Of a stretch of 64,000 nucleotides of DNA, positions 33,572-44,950 are shown piece after piece (positions within the stretch are counted from its first letter, which is position 1; each line of letters starts with the position of its first letter). This DNA comes from Malachius bipustulatus (taxonomy: Eukaryota; Arthropoda; Insecta; Coleoptera; Melyridae): NCBI GenBank assembly GCA_910589415.1, contig OU342630.1:62802186-62866185 (forward strand). The letters run 5' to 3'. Both the position numbers and the translations under genes were made by a program. The notes beneath the pieces are model-generated. The model was not told the DNA's origin. It made no database searches and saw only the letters and a list, made by a program, of their open reading frames with translations.

Positions 33572-33795
33572 TATAGAACCGTTATTACCGTTAGAACCGA
33601 ATTCCTAAACTACTCAATTGAAACTGCAACCGTAGAAATTATTCTCATTGGATTTTTTTAGGCAATTGGAAAATGCACTGGAAGTGCCCATTTTGAAAAT
33701 ATTTTCGTTCAAATCGATTCATTTTTTCGTTTTCCATAAATTTCAAATGTGCCCGTCTCGATCGGCTATTTGAATCTCTCAATCACCCTGTATTA

Positions 33796-33960
33796 TGCAA
33801 CGAGCTTATAATGAAAGCTATTATTAATACGCGACTATGATGATTGAGATACGAGCCGTAGATAATAGGCGAGTGTCTTAATGAGTGTTATGTTATGTTA
33901 TATTAATGAGTTATATGAGTGTGTTAATAGCCATTATCCGCGAGTTCCGTACACAGTTTT
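33796..33960. repeat. Possible degenerate ATTATTCACGAG-family repeat
   Basis: AAGCTATTATTAATACG near 33827 and TTAATAGCCATTATCCGCGAG near 33925 recall the arms of the hairpin family at 14.7, 20.5 and 46.3 kb, separated by a TTATG/ATGAG-rich segment. Weak. Confidence 0.3.
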
Positions 33961-36514
33961 TACGATCCTTTGGTTTTCATAAAGTGAATTTAAAAAAATC
34001 ATTTGAGATTTGAGATTTCATGTTGCCATTTAATTGATAAAGGAGTAGGTTATGAAGCGAAATAGGAAACGATTCGATTTCAAATACACTGTGGTGTTAT
34101 TGGTTAGTTTTACCAGTGCGTTGATGAAAATTTGTATCTTAATGAGATTCGTATTTGGTATGCATATTAAAGGTTAGAGATTGAATTTTGACGCTTGAAA
34201 ATGTGAGTTTATTTGTAGAGGCTAAAGTCGAAACAAAAAATCATTAGAAAATTTTTCAGAGATCATAATTTTTGTGCATCTCCCGGTTCTCACGTCATTC
34301 TTTTGGTTCCTCTTTCATCTTTATTTAATAGCCCATTGATTCGATTTTCCACTTTTTTTATATCAGTATCTGTTATTTGTTTTCAAACTCATTTTTATAT
34401 TATCTGTCACATATATCTCCGGTTATCCTTATTATAGTAGTACTCGAAGTAGTATGGTGGGTAGGGGTTGTGCACCCCAAGCGACCAAGGGCACTTTTCA
34501 CCGTACCCGAACCATGGTGGAACTCCTACTCGAACCTCCCCGACCGTTATCCTTATTAACAGCATATCCTCATCTCTTATTGCCACGTGATTAAAAGCAT
34601 CTTTGATTTTTGCCATTCTTCGCTATTTTTTTTTATTATTTTATCCATGTAGCTCATTGTCTTAGACCGAACTTAAATTATTAATTTACTCCTTTTCAAA
34701 AAAAAAAAAACCTTTAGGGATTAAGAATTTTTTTTAGTAGTCACTTTTAAAGCAATGACTCTAGGAAAATGTAGAAACCTCTTTTTGTATTTCAGCAAAA
34801 ATGCCTATTTCCAAATGGCTGCAGTGATGTAGCTTACGACAGAATTTGATAGCAACAAGCCGGCGCACCACCGGACAATGCTTGCCTATTCGTCCGTATT
34901 TTGACGATATTTTCGCCAAATTATTATTGTAGGGAATCCAGTGGTGGCTAACAAAAATTAAATTCTTTTGGGTTTTCAAGTTGGTATTCTAAATTTGGAA
35001 TAAACGAATAGCAAAATATCGTTTGAGGTTCAAAAGCCTCTATTTCCATTGCAATTGAGAAGATCCCTAAATTTAGATCCGGATTTAGCTTTATAGCAAA
35101 ACTGGTTAGACAAATATGATTACGTGTCTCTAAAACTATGAACTACCTACAAGTGCAATGCAAACTGAATACTCGCAGATTGCGAACGCTGGCGTACGTA
35201 CCCTAAGAATGAATAATTAATGAGGCAAAGTCTCAACAAGAAGAAATCGTATATCTAGTGCATCAAGAATCTAAGTCAAGAAATAAGTACATTAAATGTC
35301 ACAATTACTTACAAGAACTCACAACTTGGCACAAGAGTGACCACTGAAAGTTAGTATAAAACCGATTACATTGTTGCTTCAGATCATGATATACAAACAT
35401 TCAGTCTTAACATGTACTGGTTTTTTAATGACTTAAGTTTATATTTGCCCACAAAATTCTAGTTGGAATATGCGGTTTAACTAGAGCTAAGCTTGAATCT
35501 AAGTAAGTCGATAAAACGTCTTTCACTGGAGGAACTTCTGTGCCACAAAGATGACTTAGTTTATTCTCCATCGATCTTTAATTTACACCACTGAGTCTGG
35601 AAATCCGAACAGAAACCGTTTTCAGTTTGTTCTTACACAAGCTAGCGGTGATTGTCTTGATGCAATCAAGTAAGTTATACCAGATCTCTATTCCAAGACT
35701 TGACGATGGATTTACTTCCGCGCTCTATCATTGTCTGTTTTCTACGATTTACAACAGCTCGCGTATATTACTCAAGAAATTTCTGCTAATGCTTTCATCA
35801 TCGATTAGAAGACCAAATCACTTCTTAATGCTACCTCATATAACATCTTTCGCTAGGTGTAACTTTTGTTTTGGTAAGACGCAAGTCTTGTAGTGTTGTT
35901 TTAAACAAATTGTCTCTGAATGCACTTTGAATCAAATAATTTATTCAACGATTCGTTGGAGAATTCAGAAACAATTTGTAAACAAACATACAAAGAGAAA
36001 AACTAACCGTGCAGTTAGGTACTATAAAACACTCCAAATTTTATTTAACATTAATCAAATTTATTACTCATTTTATTAACATGAATTTATTAACAGTTTT
36101 TCGATTCAATTAGAATCAGAATCTGTAACTTCCTTTGTATGTGTCCGAGTTCATAGCAGCAGTCTTCCGCGCATATTATTTGTGTTCGTCTTAATAATAA
36201 CAGTTTATTAAATTTTTATTAATAAAACTACAAACATCAAAGTACGTCTAAAAGGAGAAAATATTTATTACTTACTAAATTTTTTCTCCTTTTTCCATTT
36301 TCTTAAATAGAAAAGCGTTTTTCATCAAGTAGGGATACAGCGAAGGAGGAAAATTCATGATCTTCTCTCATTAACAGCGTAATTTTTCAACTTCAATTTA
36401 TGATACTAATTGAACCTTAGACTAGCAATGTGCATTCGAAATGATAATATAGACTAGGAGCGGCATAGGCGTTCATGTAAATTTATAAAAGGGTCAGATT
36501 TAGTTAAAAGGCTT
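33961..36514. other. AT-rich noncoding stretch
   Basis: No gene recognised. Frames at 34377-34559 (+) and 34407-34616 (-) overlap on opposite strands in a slightly GC-richer patch (34450-34550). A frame at 35627-35890 (+, 88 residues) has no motif I know. Poly(A) run near 34699. Confidence 0.45.
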
Positions 36515-36752
36515 ATATTATTATTATTATTATTATTATTATTTTTTTTTCGGAAGGAGGGACCATCTGTCTTAGCTAGGTAGATAAGAAAAAATCGCTC
36601 CTCTCCAGTATATAATTTGCTTCGACAACTAGCTCATTCTACTTAGACACAATTTATTTTATAAATAGTTGAATAGACGAACACAAACATCCATGACGAG
36701 ACTGAGACTCGAACCCAGTCCGTGACAATCTGAACGGCAGAATTACAATTTC
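36515..36752 (-). mobile_element. tRNA-derived SINE, copy 1
   Basis: On the minus strand, CTGGGTTCGAGTCTC (plus-strand complement at 36705-36718) is a good RNA polymerase III B-box, as in a tRNA T-arm. It is followed by a ~170-bp body and ends in an ATT/TTA microsatellite (36515-36541 on the plus strand), the usual SINE tail. The A-box region near 36740 is eroded. A relative sits at 38797-39020. Confidence 0.65.
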
Positions 36753-37667
36753 TTAATTTCATGTCTTGTGTTCAAAATTTTTAAACTGGCAGCACAGCCT
36801 TAGTCCTGACTTAGCTAGCTTATGTTATGTTTTTGTTATGTTAGACCAAGATGGTGGGGAAAGTTTATAATGTAAACAAGTCCGTCTATCTTGATTGTTA
36901 GCCTGATAAATAAAGCAAGTGGTTTAAACAAATATAAAAAAAAACTAATTATGATTAATAAATATTATTTACATTTTATGGAAGGTTTGTTCTTCAAAGT
37001 TATTCCGTGCCTTCTTAAAATTGACTTTCATATCATATTTGGTTAAGGGTTCGGTTTAATCTGAAGAAAAATAGTCGGTTTCATTCATGAGATACTTAAG
37101 ATAAATCCTCCGGAGTCTAGAGGATTCCGAGCGTACTTCCGTAAAGCAGAAAGCAGTAAGGAAAGCAGAGAGCGAAATCATAAATTTCAATTAAAATCAG
37201 ATATCTCAGGCTGGAAATAATTTAATTAGGGCAATCATGTTTTGAAAAATTACATCACTTTGCTTTAATTTCCTTCTTCGTTAAAAAGCTTGTCGGCTTG
37301 ATGATGTGCTCGAACATCCACCTAAACAGGGTACATAAAATGACCCTGTTAATGTTACATGGTAATTGTATTTGTCGACATGAAATTTTAAAGGTGTTAC
37401 ATCGGATAAATTTGTTAAGGAAGTTCAACTTCTGGAATTAAATAAGTAACCAAATTTCTCTAATACCATCCTATCAAATATGAGCTGAAATTAAAAAAAA
37501 ATCTGGACGTGATAAACACATTCGCATTAGGTTGACATGAAATCTAAAAATTGTCTTCCAACCATAAATAAATTACATTGGTACCTCGTACATACCTAAA
37601 TTTCAGGTTAAAAGTAACCTAATGAATAAATAAATTCTGTTTAAAGAGAAAACCCATTACGGTAAGC
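36753..37667. other. AT-rich noncoding stretch
   Basis: No gene or element recognised. Confidence 0.4.
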
Positions 37668-37965
37668 GTGCTCGTAAACCAATCATACAGACAGGCATCA
37701 TTCAGAGGGCGCTATCGTTTTCTCTTTGAAAGAAACAGGAACATCTGTATTTACAGGCCGACCTGCGGCTGTCCTAATACAAATTCATTGCCTATTACCT
37801 CGGGTACGAACCGCGGGGCACAGAGAGAGGTCAGGTCCTTCCTTTATGGCCGGGATTACCGATAACGACATCCAGAGTTGGGAGTTGTTGCCTCTCGGCT
37901 CCCGGTAAGTGTAGTCCTCCCTCTTCCCACACGACAGCTTTATATCGCGTGGATATGAGAGGGGA
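37668..37965. promoter_or_regulatory. GC-elevated island (putative regulatory or exon)
   Basis: A GC- and CpG-rich island with two overlapping plus-strand open frames of 60-65 residues, neither showing a domain. CCCGGTAAGTG at about 37901-37911 is a good splice donor, so an untranslated or short coding exon is possible. Homeodomain cores are sparse here. Function unknown. Confidence 0.25.
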
Positions 37966-38796
37966 GTCAGTCAGGGTTTGAGCTGATGACAGTCCGTCGC
38001 TAATGATTAGAGATGTTTTGGGTCACTGTATATGTTAGAGAACAATAGGGTGGTTATGAATAATGATGAAAGGGGCTAACCGATGACAAACTAAAAGAGT
38101 TAAACACGAATAAGCCTTGAGCGATTAGTACTTTTGATCCACGAAATCCGAACGTGATCACCTAAATCGGAAATCCGAGAGAAGTTTTAACGTTTTGTCA
38201 AAATATTCCTATTTGCACGATTTTCAAAACTCCCAAAAAAAATCAATACCAGGTAGTTGTAACTTCTTTTACAGTTGCAATATAATTGATAAAAACAGGA
38301 TCTCAATATTTTTTCCTCATCAAAATAAACTCATCCATATACCTACCTATCTAATACGGTACCTATCTTAGAAAATTATACAACTCAGCCAGAAGAAAAC
38401 CTTAATTAAGAACAAAGAAACCGGATACAATTAACTAAATGGGATGGAAATATACATTTTATGCGGGGGGATTCACAGCTTGTGACTTTTCTTTCAAGGG
38501 TAAGCTCGGAATGTGCAGAAAAACTATTTCTGAGAGAAAAATGGGTTACAGTTTATAACGAATTTCATATGTTAGATAGTTGTTGTTTTATGACGTGTTT
38601 TTATACAATTTTGTACTAATGTACAAACGTACTGTTTTTCTTTGTATTTTTTTGGAGTTTTATAGTATTTATTATATAAATATACATTGAACGGTTGCAA
38701 AAGAGGTTGTTATGGTAAGTATTTTTTACTATACCCGCCCCCAAAAGATTTTCCCCCAATTTCAGTCAGCAAAGATGACGTTTATAGATCAAGAAT
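37966..38796. other. AT-rich noncoding stretch
   Basis: No gene or element recognised. Confidence 0.4.
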
Positions 38797-39020
38797 CTTT
38801 TTTTTTATAAAAGAGTGAGCATCGGTTTTAGCTGTATAGGTAAGACATAGCAGCTCCACTCTGGTAATTTGGCTTCGAGTTCAAACTTATAGTTTGCTAT
38901 CGCAGCAGAAATATTTTTACATAAGAAATAGTTTTGTAAACTAGTAACGAACAACCTTGCCGAGCTGGAATTCGAACCCAGACGGTGACAGAGTCAACGA
39001 CTTAACAGCAGGTGACATTT
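38797..39020 (-). mobile_element. tRNA-derived SINE, copy 2
   Basis: On the minus strand, CTGGGTTCGAATTCCAG (complement at 38965-38981) is a B-box. The body shares blocks with copy 1 (GCTCCNCTC, AATTTG.CTTCGA, ATAG.TTG in plus-strand order), and the end is a T run at 38797-38806 (A-rich tail on the minus strand). Same SINE family, diverged. Confidence 0.65.
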
Positions 39021-39478
39021 ATCGATAGGTCAAGACCATGTCATCGCCAGGATTTCACTGAAAAGCCGGTTAAAGAGTTCGTACAGCAATTAATACCGTA
39101 GCAAATCAGTTATTTATGTAATTTGCTGCTATCGAGTAAAGTCAGTTCTTCAATGCCTCATTTTTATATCGTCCATCTTTATGTGTTTTGTCAAAAAGGT
39201 GGAATTTGACATTTTGCGATCGGTTGCATATTTCGTCGTTTGATCTCCAAACTTGGTTACTGTCACACTTCAGATCAGCTGTCAGAATTCCTGAAGTGCA
39301 CTCAAGTTAGTATTTGAGTAGAAAGTGGTTGTGAGACTGCGCGGTCCAATCAGGTCAGAACTTATATTTTCAGAAAGTTTTTCCTATACTGAAAATGAAT
39401 GTTAAAATGTTTATAATTCTGGCAAACGTGATGCTCGTCTTCAGAAGTTCAGAACTCTACCAGTACCTTTGACAATAT

Positions 39479-39880
39479 TTATTTTTCTTCATCCAATCCA
39501 ATTTGTTTCACTAACAACACGTGTTTAATCTTATGTCCTTCTTCTCTCCTTGGTTTTCCTTTAACGGAAGAAGCTTTTCCATTACCTCCACTTAAAATTA
39601 TAGGATGTTTAGCTGACAATCTCTGTCTAATATCTTCCACGTGATTATATGACGTTTTTCCTACATTGAAACTGTTTTTGGAACGAGATGTCCAATCTGG
39701 AACATAAAGACGTGTCATTATTCTGAGCACCAACCTTCCTCAATCTCCTTGGATCGAGACATCTCTCCCTGTCTCTTTGAGAGGTTTGGGAACCCGATTC
39801 ATTTCACACTTTTCATTAGCCCCTTTTCTAGCTTTAGCTTCTGCACGTTTGATCTCATCAAAAGTCTCCTAAAGCCATAA
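39479..39880 (-). pseudogene. Unrecognised coding-like remnant
   Basis: A minus-strand frame from about 39880 reads ETFDEIKRAEAKARKG, NEKCEMNRVPKPLKETGRD, then a stop near 39742. It is followed in the same frame by MTRLYVPDWTSRSKNSF, DIRQRLSAKHPIILSGGNG and HVLLVKQIGLDEEK, ending at TAA (39479-39481). The composition (polar, evenly mixed, few Ile/Phe/Asn runs) is more protein-like than most AT-rich open frames here. A frameshift near 39755 (DVSRSKEIEEG in the other frame) may explain the stop. I do not recognise the family. It may be a processed pseudogene or the tail of a transposon gene. Confidence 0.4.
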
Positions 39881-40179
39881 TGGACTGGCTTTGATTACGA
39901 GTATATAATGCAAGTTTTAAAATCTTGAGTAACGCAACATTTTGGTTTGAATACCTATAAATACTCGTTAAATACTTGTTATTTTATCTGTAGTTTGAAA
40001 GTGGTAACATAAAGCGAAACAGATTCTAAATGTTGCGGCGCAAAGTCAGACTGGTTGTAGAAACAAACATCGAAGTGGCGTTCTCATACAAACCTGATTA
40101 AGAGGATTTCTTTTTCCCAACTACAATCTGTCTCACCTCCGTCACTCCCCGAACCTCCTTGACCAGATATTAACAACAG

Positions 40180-40460
40180 CGAAGAAACACACACTCGTTG
40201 GAAGTTGTTTCCCGGAGATATATCCAGTCGGACATAAGAATATCCAGTTCCATTAGAGTCCGGCACACGGGAGCGGGGCCCCGATTCATCACTGGGCCTC
40301 CGGGAGACGGCGCTATCGGCCTCCCGCCTCCTGCAAGCGCCCCGCGGTCTCGCAGGACTGCTCGCTCTAAGAGAGTGGGCCCTCGATCCGGACTCGCGCT
40401 GCTATTTATCTGTACCGGGGTCGTATATCTTAGCCTCTCGACTCTCATTTCCTCTCCACA
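40180..40460. promoter_or_regulatory. Strongest CpG/GC-rich island in the window (putative)
   Basis: The core at 40258-40400 is well over half GC, with many CpG (GGGAGCGGGGCCCCG, GCGCCCCGCGGTCTCGC), in sharp contrast to its AT-rich flanks. Open frames exist on both strands (40198-40572 plus, 40170-40448 minus), as expected of GC-rich DNA with few stops, and neither shows a domain. It could be a promoter-type island, an untranslated exon or a regulatory element. Confidence 0.3.
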
Positions 40461-42204
40461 CCCTATAGAAGATCTTAGGACTGATGGAATGTGCTTCGGT
40501 ATTGTTTCTTTTTCGACGATTATTTTTATAATAAACTTTCGTCGAGCGGATAATAAAATAGCTGATTGGGGATAATGCGTTTCTCACAATTTACTCTATG
40601 AATGTTATAAATGTAATTTGGACGTTTTATGAGAGATGTCTGGAAATGGATTGAATATTATAAGTATTTGGTATTCCCGAGACCATTTTTTCTTGTCATT
40701 ATCTGCACTGTGTCTTACATTCAGTGCGTGGCTTTTCCAAATAGAAAACAAGCTAAGTTCCCCCTGAAACCATAAATCTGATGATAAGTCTGATGTAACA
40801 AATTGCGATACAGCCTCTAACCAGTCAAGTTTCAATGAGAAGCTAAGTTTTCTTGTGTTAAAATATGTTTCACTTCCACCATATCAACGACAGTGCGGCT
40901 TGTTTGTACAACAGCATTTTTTAATCTGATCATCTATTGGTCGATAAAAAGTTCTAAGAAAATGCAAACCAAGAAATGCCTTTCTCAACGACCATTGAAT
41001 AAAACATTCACTATCCTGCTGATTTTAGTTTAATAATGACGTAGGTATGTACATTCCTCCTGCAGTGTAAGATAATAGACGCGCATTCACGAGTCAATCT
41101 AAGTTCAGTGCCCGAAATAATAAAAGAAAAATCACGAGTTAGAGCCAATCACAATTGAACAGATACAGGAATTATGACATCGAACGCGTTCATAGCTTTC
41201 ATAGCACTGGCACAACAGGGGGGCTATTCTCGAGTTCGTGGGAATGAAATAATCACCGGTGACTGTTCCCATTCAAAGTGCAAACTTGAAATGGAGATGT
41301 TTGAACAGCTGGATGTCATATTTTTGGCCAATTTGGTCACAGGCGTAGGTAGCAAGTGGAAAAAACAGTTTGAAAAAAGAAACAAATATTAACACGACTA
41401 GAGAACGCGGAGTGCTATTTTAGTGGGTATGAAAAACATATTACGGGTCTATATTTTCTCCAAATTTCAAGTTTTTCTACGTAAAATCTTTGTAAAATTG
41501 CCACTGTTATACTATCGTCGTCCGGTCGGTATATAATGCTTCCTGATGTACAAAATTCAAATAATGCAAAATTCTTAGGAAATAATTTTTAACTTATTTT
41601 ACTTGACAGTGAATACTGCCTACAGTTATAGGCAGCAAAGTGATCAATTTAAAACTGGCACAGCTGAGATGTGTTAATGTTATTTCCAGATAAAAGGATT
41701 CTTGTATCCAATCTCCTTCAAAGTTCAGACGAAAGAAGCACCGAGGCTTTGTTGTCGCGAAAATTTCTGCGCTGACAGTTTAATAATACCCAAGGAAAAC
41801 TTTTCCATTGCACGTTTTCCTTTAGTTGTAATTTGCTGATTTGTTATGGGTCGTAAAAGTTGTTCAAAAACAGACATAACGTCGGGGAATATTCGATTTG
41901 ATTCCCAAACTTCTCATAGTAAAGACGTAAGTTGATTTTATTACGCCTTCCCTGAAATTAAGTCATATTGGTTTTTACCGAAGAGCGTGTTACTGTTCAT
42001 CTTTAGAACTCATAAAATTTAGATTTACTCTAAAGAACTTATCATATATTCTTATATGTGTTTAAAATTGGTGATAAACTCGATTGCTTTCAGTAGGTAA
42101 AAAGTTCATCATCAGGCATTCTATCAAAGCATTAAGTCAAATACATGTACCTAATGTAAGTCTTCCAATTCCAGAACATCAAATTTTATTGTGAACTTGA
42201 GTGT
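40461..42204. other. AT-rich noncoding stretch
   Basis: No gene recognised. The frame 41174-41389 (+) begins plausibly (MTSNAFIAFIALAQQGG) but has no motif or splice context. Confidence 0.4.
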
Positions 42205-42659
42205 GAAGAACTACCTACCACTAGAAAGAGTCATCATAATGAAAGACCATTTCACACCCAGCAAAGTGCTTATAGACATTCGACAAGATAATGCTGGCAA
42301 TTTTCTATATTTCGGCCGCTATTTCAGCGGTACATGATGTACAGAAGAACGAATCTTTCAGCTTCAGAAGTCTATATGTGTAGCTTCATTCAAAGTCGAG
42401 TAAGATTAGAATCCATCATGCAGAAATTCAGAAGAAATATGTGCAATTTCTGGTGCATCAGAGCAAATTATACTTCACTCGGACGTCACATTCACGAGAA
42501 TGGTCTCCGCTTTATGTGACCATAAATAGGACGAGACTTCAGCCTGTTGAATTTGTGATACGACAGGGCAATCGGATGGAGATCTTGAACGAGGATGAGG
42601 ATATGGATTTTTATTACCTATTCCTCCGTGGTTTCTACTGTAGAGATGTAGAAGTATAA
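42205..42659 (+). pseudogene. Unrecognised coding-like stretch in two frames
   Basis: One frame (about 42205-42333) gives MKDHFTPSKVLIDIRQD then NAGNFLYFGRYFSGT and a stop. A second (about 42420-42656) gives QKKYVQFLVHQSKLYF, RTRLQPVEFVIRQGNRMEIL and DEDMDFYYLFLRGFYC, ending at TAA 42657. Composition is protein-like, but no family is recognised and no clean splice pair joins them. It might be a decayed transposon or retroelement gene. Confidence 0.25.
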
Positions 42660-43996
42660 TAGCAGGATCTGTATTAATTTTATCTAGATGAAATTTTTGA
42701 AGCCACTACTGTAAGAACAGACATTGGGTTCAACTTCTACATTATACATTAGGGATTTCGATTCCTAGATAATCATTTCCTTTATTCTGTCTATGAGAGT
42801 TTCTTATTGATATCCTCTTTGTTTTAATATTAAAACTATTCTTATAAAATCTGGGTTATAAGTTTTGAAAGCATACAAAATATCAAAGACTATACTTTAC
42901 AATGTAAATCTAAAAGATATAAATAAAAGGCTACCACGTACATACATATATAATGTTCCTAACATAAAGCATAGCGAGTAACTTTGACTACATAGATAAA
43001 ACATTCCCTCTGAATAATTATTATTGTAAAATAAACTCTAAATATCAAATTCGATTAGTATTCGTCACCAAAATAATTTTTCTGGACGGTGTAGCGTCTT
43101 TTTGTTTACAAGACGATTTAATCATACTACTAATGCCTTCAGACGGGGTTAGGGGTGGACTCACACAAAATTATACACAATATTAAAATACCAGCATAAA
43201 TTTATCAAATATCTAATTTATTGTATATGTTGTAGCGTCGCGACGTTGATGTAACGTCACAACGGTTAATAGCGCCTAAACGGTATAGAGGTCGTTTAAG
43301 TGCAGTCTGTATAACGTCGTTCACCTTGAATAAGGATTTTGTTCTGCTAAAGACGCATATTATGTTTCATTAAGCTGGATCGTTATAACTTTATCCTTTC
43401 ATTTTCAGTACGGGCTGCTGGCTCAATCTTTGTTTAGGACCATGAGAACTTCAAGTTACTAGAAAAGTACATAATTTAAATCGTCTCACTTTTTATGGTA
43501 AACGTTAAAATAAAAGTAACGCTGGTACGAGCAATAAATCAGATTCGGTACACGGTAAATAGTTTGATATTACTGAAACCCAATTTAAAAAAAGTGCTTC
43601 CTATTTATACAGAAGCAGTTTTTTGATTTAGCGTAGATAAAATCTAGTTTAGAAGCAATAAACATAAGTCATTTTAACATCGCGAGACATCGATGTTTCA
43701 CTGGTTATTTCTAGCTCATAAGTCTGACATATCACCACCATAAGAGGAGTGTGTTGAAAAGAAAAAAAAGCAACCGACTTTTAAATTGATTTATCGGAAA
43801 CAACTTGCAAACAAAAATAAACAATTAAAACACTTGTGTCGTTCAGGAAAACGTTATTCTTCTTTAATAAACTGATTGCTATAATTCATGTGATTTTTTA
43901 TTGTATTAATTTGTTTCTTAAAAAATAATCATCTAGAGATTTCGTTCCGTTTGTCTAACTTTGAGAATGCGGGAAAGTATAGGTATTTTATAGGTC
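42660..43996. other. AT-rich noncoding stretch
   Basis: No gene. It may contain upstream parts of the gypsy element at 43997, but no reverse transcriptase block is readable. A CpG-containing patch lies at 43230-43300. Confidence 0.4.
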
Positions 43997-44162
43997 TTTA
44001 AACAATTTACTTCAACTACTGATGCTTCTGATGAAGCCATAGGGGCAATTTTATCACAAGGATTCATCGGATCCGACTTATACCAGTGTCATATTACTCG
44101 CGTACTATAATAAATCTAAATTAAACTACAGTACAACCGAGAAGGAACTGCTTGCTCTAGTA
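43997..44162 (+). pseudogene. Ty3/gypsy RNase H fragment, left part
   Basis: The frame from 43997 gives FKQFTSTTDASDEAIGAILS, with the TTDAS catalytic-Asp motif that opens the gypsy RNase H domain. After a frameshift near 44110, NKSKLNYSTTEKELLAL follows, including the YSTTEKELLA helix with the catalytic Glu. The domain then breaks off at 44162 and resumes at 44741. Integrase, protease, Gag and LTRs are not readable. Confidence 0.88.
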
Positions 44163-44740
44163 GGTATCGGGTGTTCATTAAATAGCACTTTCTCAGTGGG
44201 CCGTGGACCGCGAAACGTATTTAATAACTTGATTTCGATTCGTCGAATATAAGAGATAATATTCGTTAATAAAGACGCTTTACAATACGAGTCGATTTCG
44301 AGAGAATTGTGGTCCGCTGTCACGGTAACTTGCTGTAACTGTGATTTATTTATAGGTTATTTCAAACTAACTGTAGTTTTAAGGCGAGTTATAAGTCTTC
44401 AATGGTCGGTCAGTATTTCATCCCTGAGTCTAAATCTTACATTAGATATGCGATAAATACTCTGAAGTAGTGTTTTTCGCACACGGGTGTCTTTAATAAA
44501 ACAGAATCGATATATCGCAATTTCGATTCTCGTTCAGCGAATAGTTAGCGTAAGCGCTGCTTGAAAGATACAGATTGACGTTTTCACAATTATTATTCAG
44601 TTTAGTACAGTCACTTTTTTTAAGTAGGGAAAGAGTGTCACACTGCTATACAATAATCTGGCTCCCAATTTGATCTCTCTATTTCGATGTGTGATAGAGA
44701 AATTGTCTTTTCAAAATTTGCTACCTCTACTTATTTCTCA
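44163..44740. mobile_element. Insertion splitting the gypsy RNase H
   Basis: About 578 bp of unrelated sequence separates the two halves of the gypsy RNase H. It begins near GGTATCGGGTGTTCATT, and its middle (44305-44490) matches 16440-16665. I found no clear terminal inverted repeats or target duplication, so the boundaries are set by where the RNase H homology stops. It may be a solo LTR or a non-autonomous element. Confidence 0.6.
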
Positions 44741-44950
44741 TTGCCCATACATTTTGGCCAACATTTACCTAGGTATCTTTTTAGTCGAAAATTTGTAGTC
44801 ATCATCTCAGATCATAAGCCATTGAAAATTCTTAAGAATTACAAAGATCCATCAAGCATGTATGTTCAATGGAGACTAAAGCTTATGGAATATGGCTTTG
44901 GAAAACAAAACCTGGGAAAATTATTTCTAACGGAGGCGCTTTAAGCCGCT
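44741..44950 (+). pseudogene. Ty3/gypsy RNase H fragment, right part
   Basis: The frame gives HFGQHLPRYLFSRKF, VVIISDHKPLKILKN and YVQWRLKLMEYGF. These are the second-half motifs of gypsy RNase H, with DHKPL holding a catalytic Asp. A shifted frame then gives SNGGALSR, the degenerate form of the conserved NADALSR end of the domain. It completes the fragment at 43997-44162. Confidence 0.9.

Larger units (their letters stand above)
32737..33791. mobile_element. Older CAGGGTG element hosting a nested mariner (putative)
   Basis: ACAGGGTGATTG at 32737 and CAATCACCCTGTA at about 33781-33793 form a 12-bp inverted pair that brackets the mariner derivative at 33009-33571. GCGACACACTGTA at about 32992-33004, immediately left of the mariner, looks like another eroded right terminus. 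An alternative reading is therefore two short elements side by side. Noncoding. Confidence 0.45.

Noticed and set aside
35627..35893. 88-residue plus-strand frame as a gene
   Set aside because: No recognisable motif and no supporting context.
36705..36780. Functional tRNA gene at the first B-box
   Set aside because: No paired acceptor stem or clear A-box; the body and ATT tail fit a SINE.
40170..40575. 92- and 125-residue frames on opposite strands as genes
   Set aside because: Both are long only because GC-rich DNA has few stops; no domain, and neither is clearly better than the other.
44163..44740. Solo LTR with TG...CA ends inside the gypsy RNase H
   Set aside because: TGTTCATT near 44172 and TTCTCA near 44740 could be such ends, but no target duplication supports it; left as an unclassified insertion.
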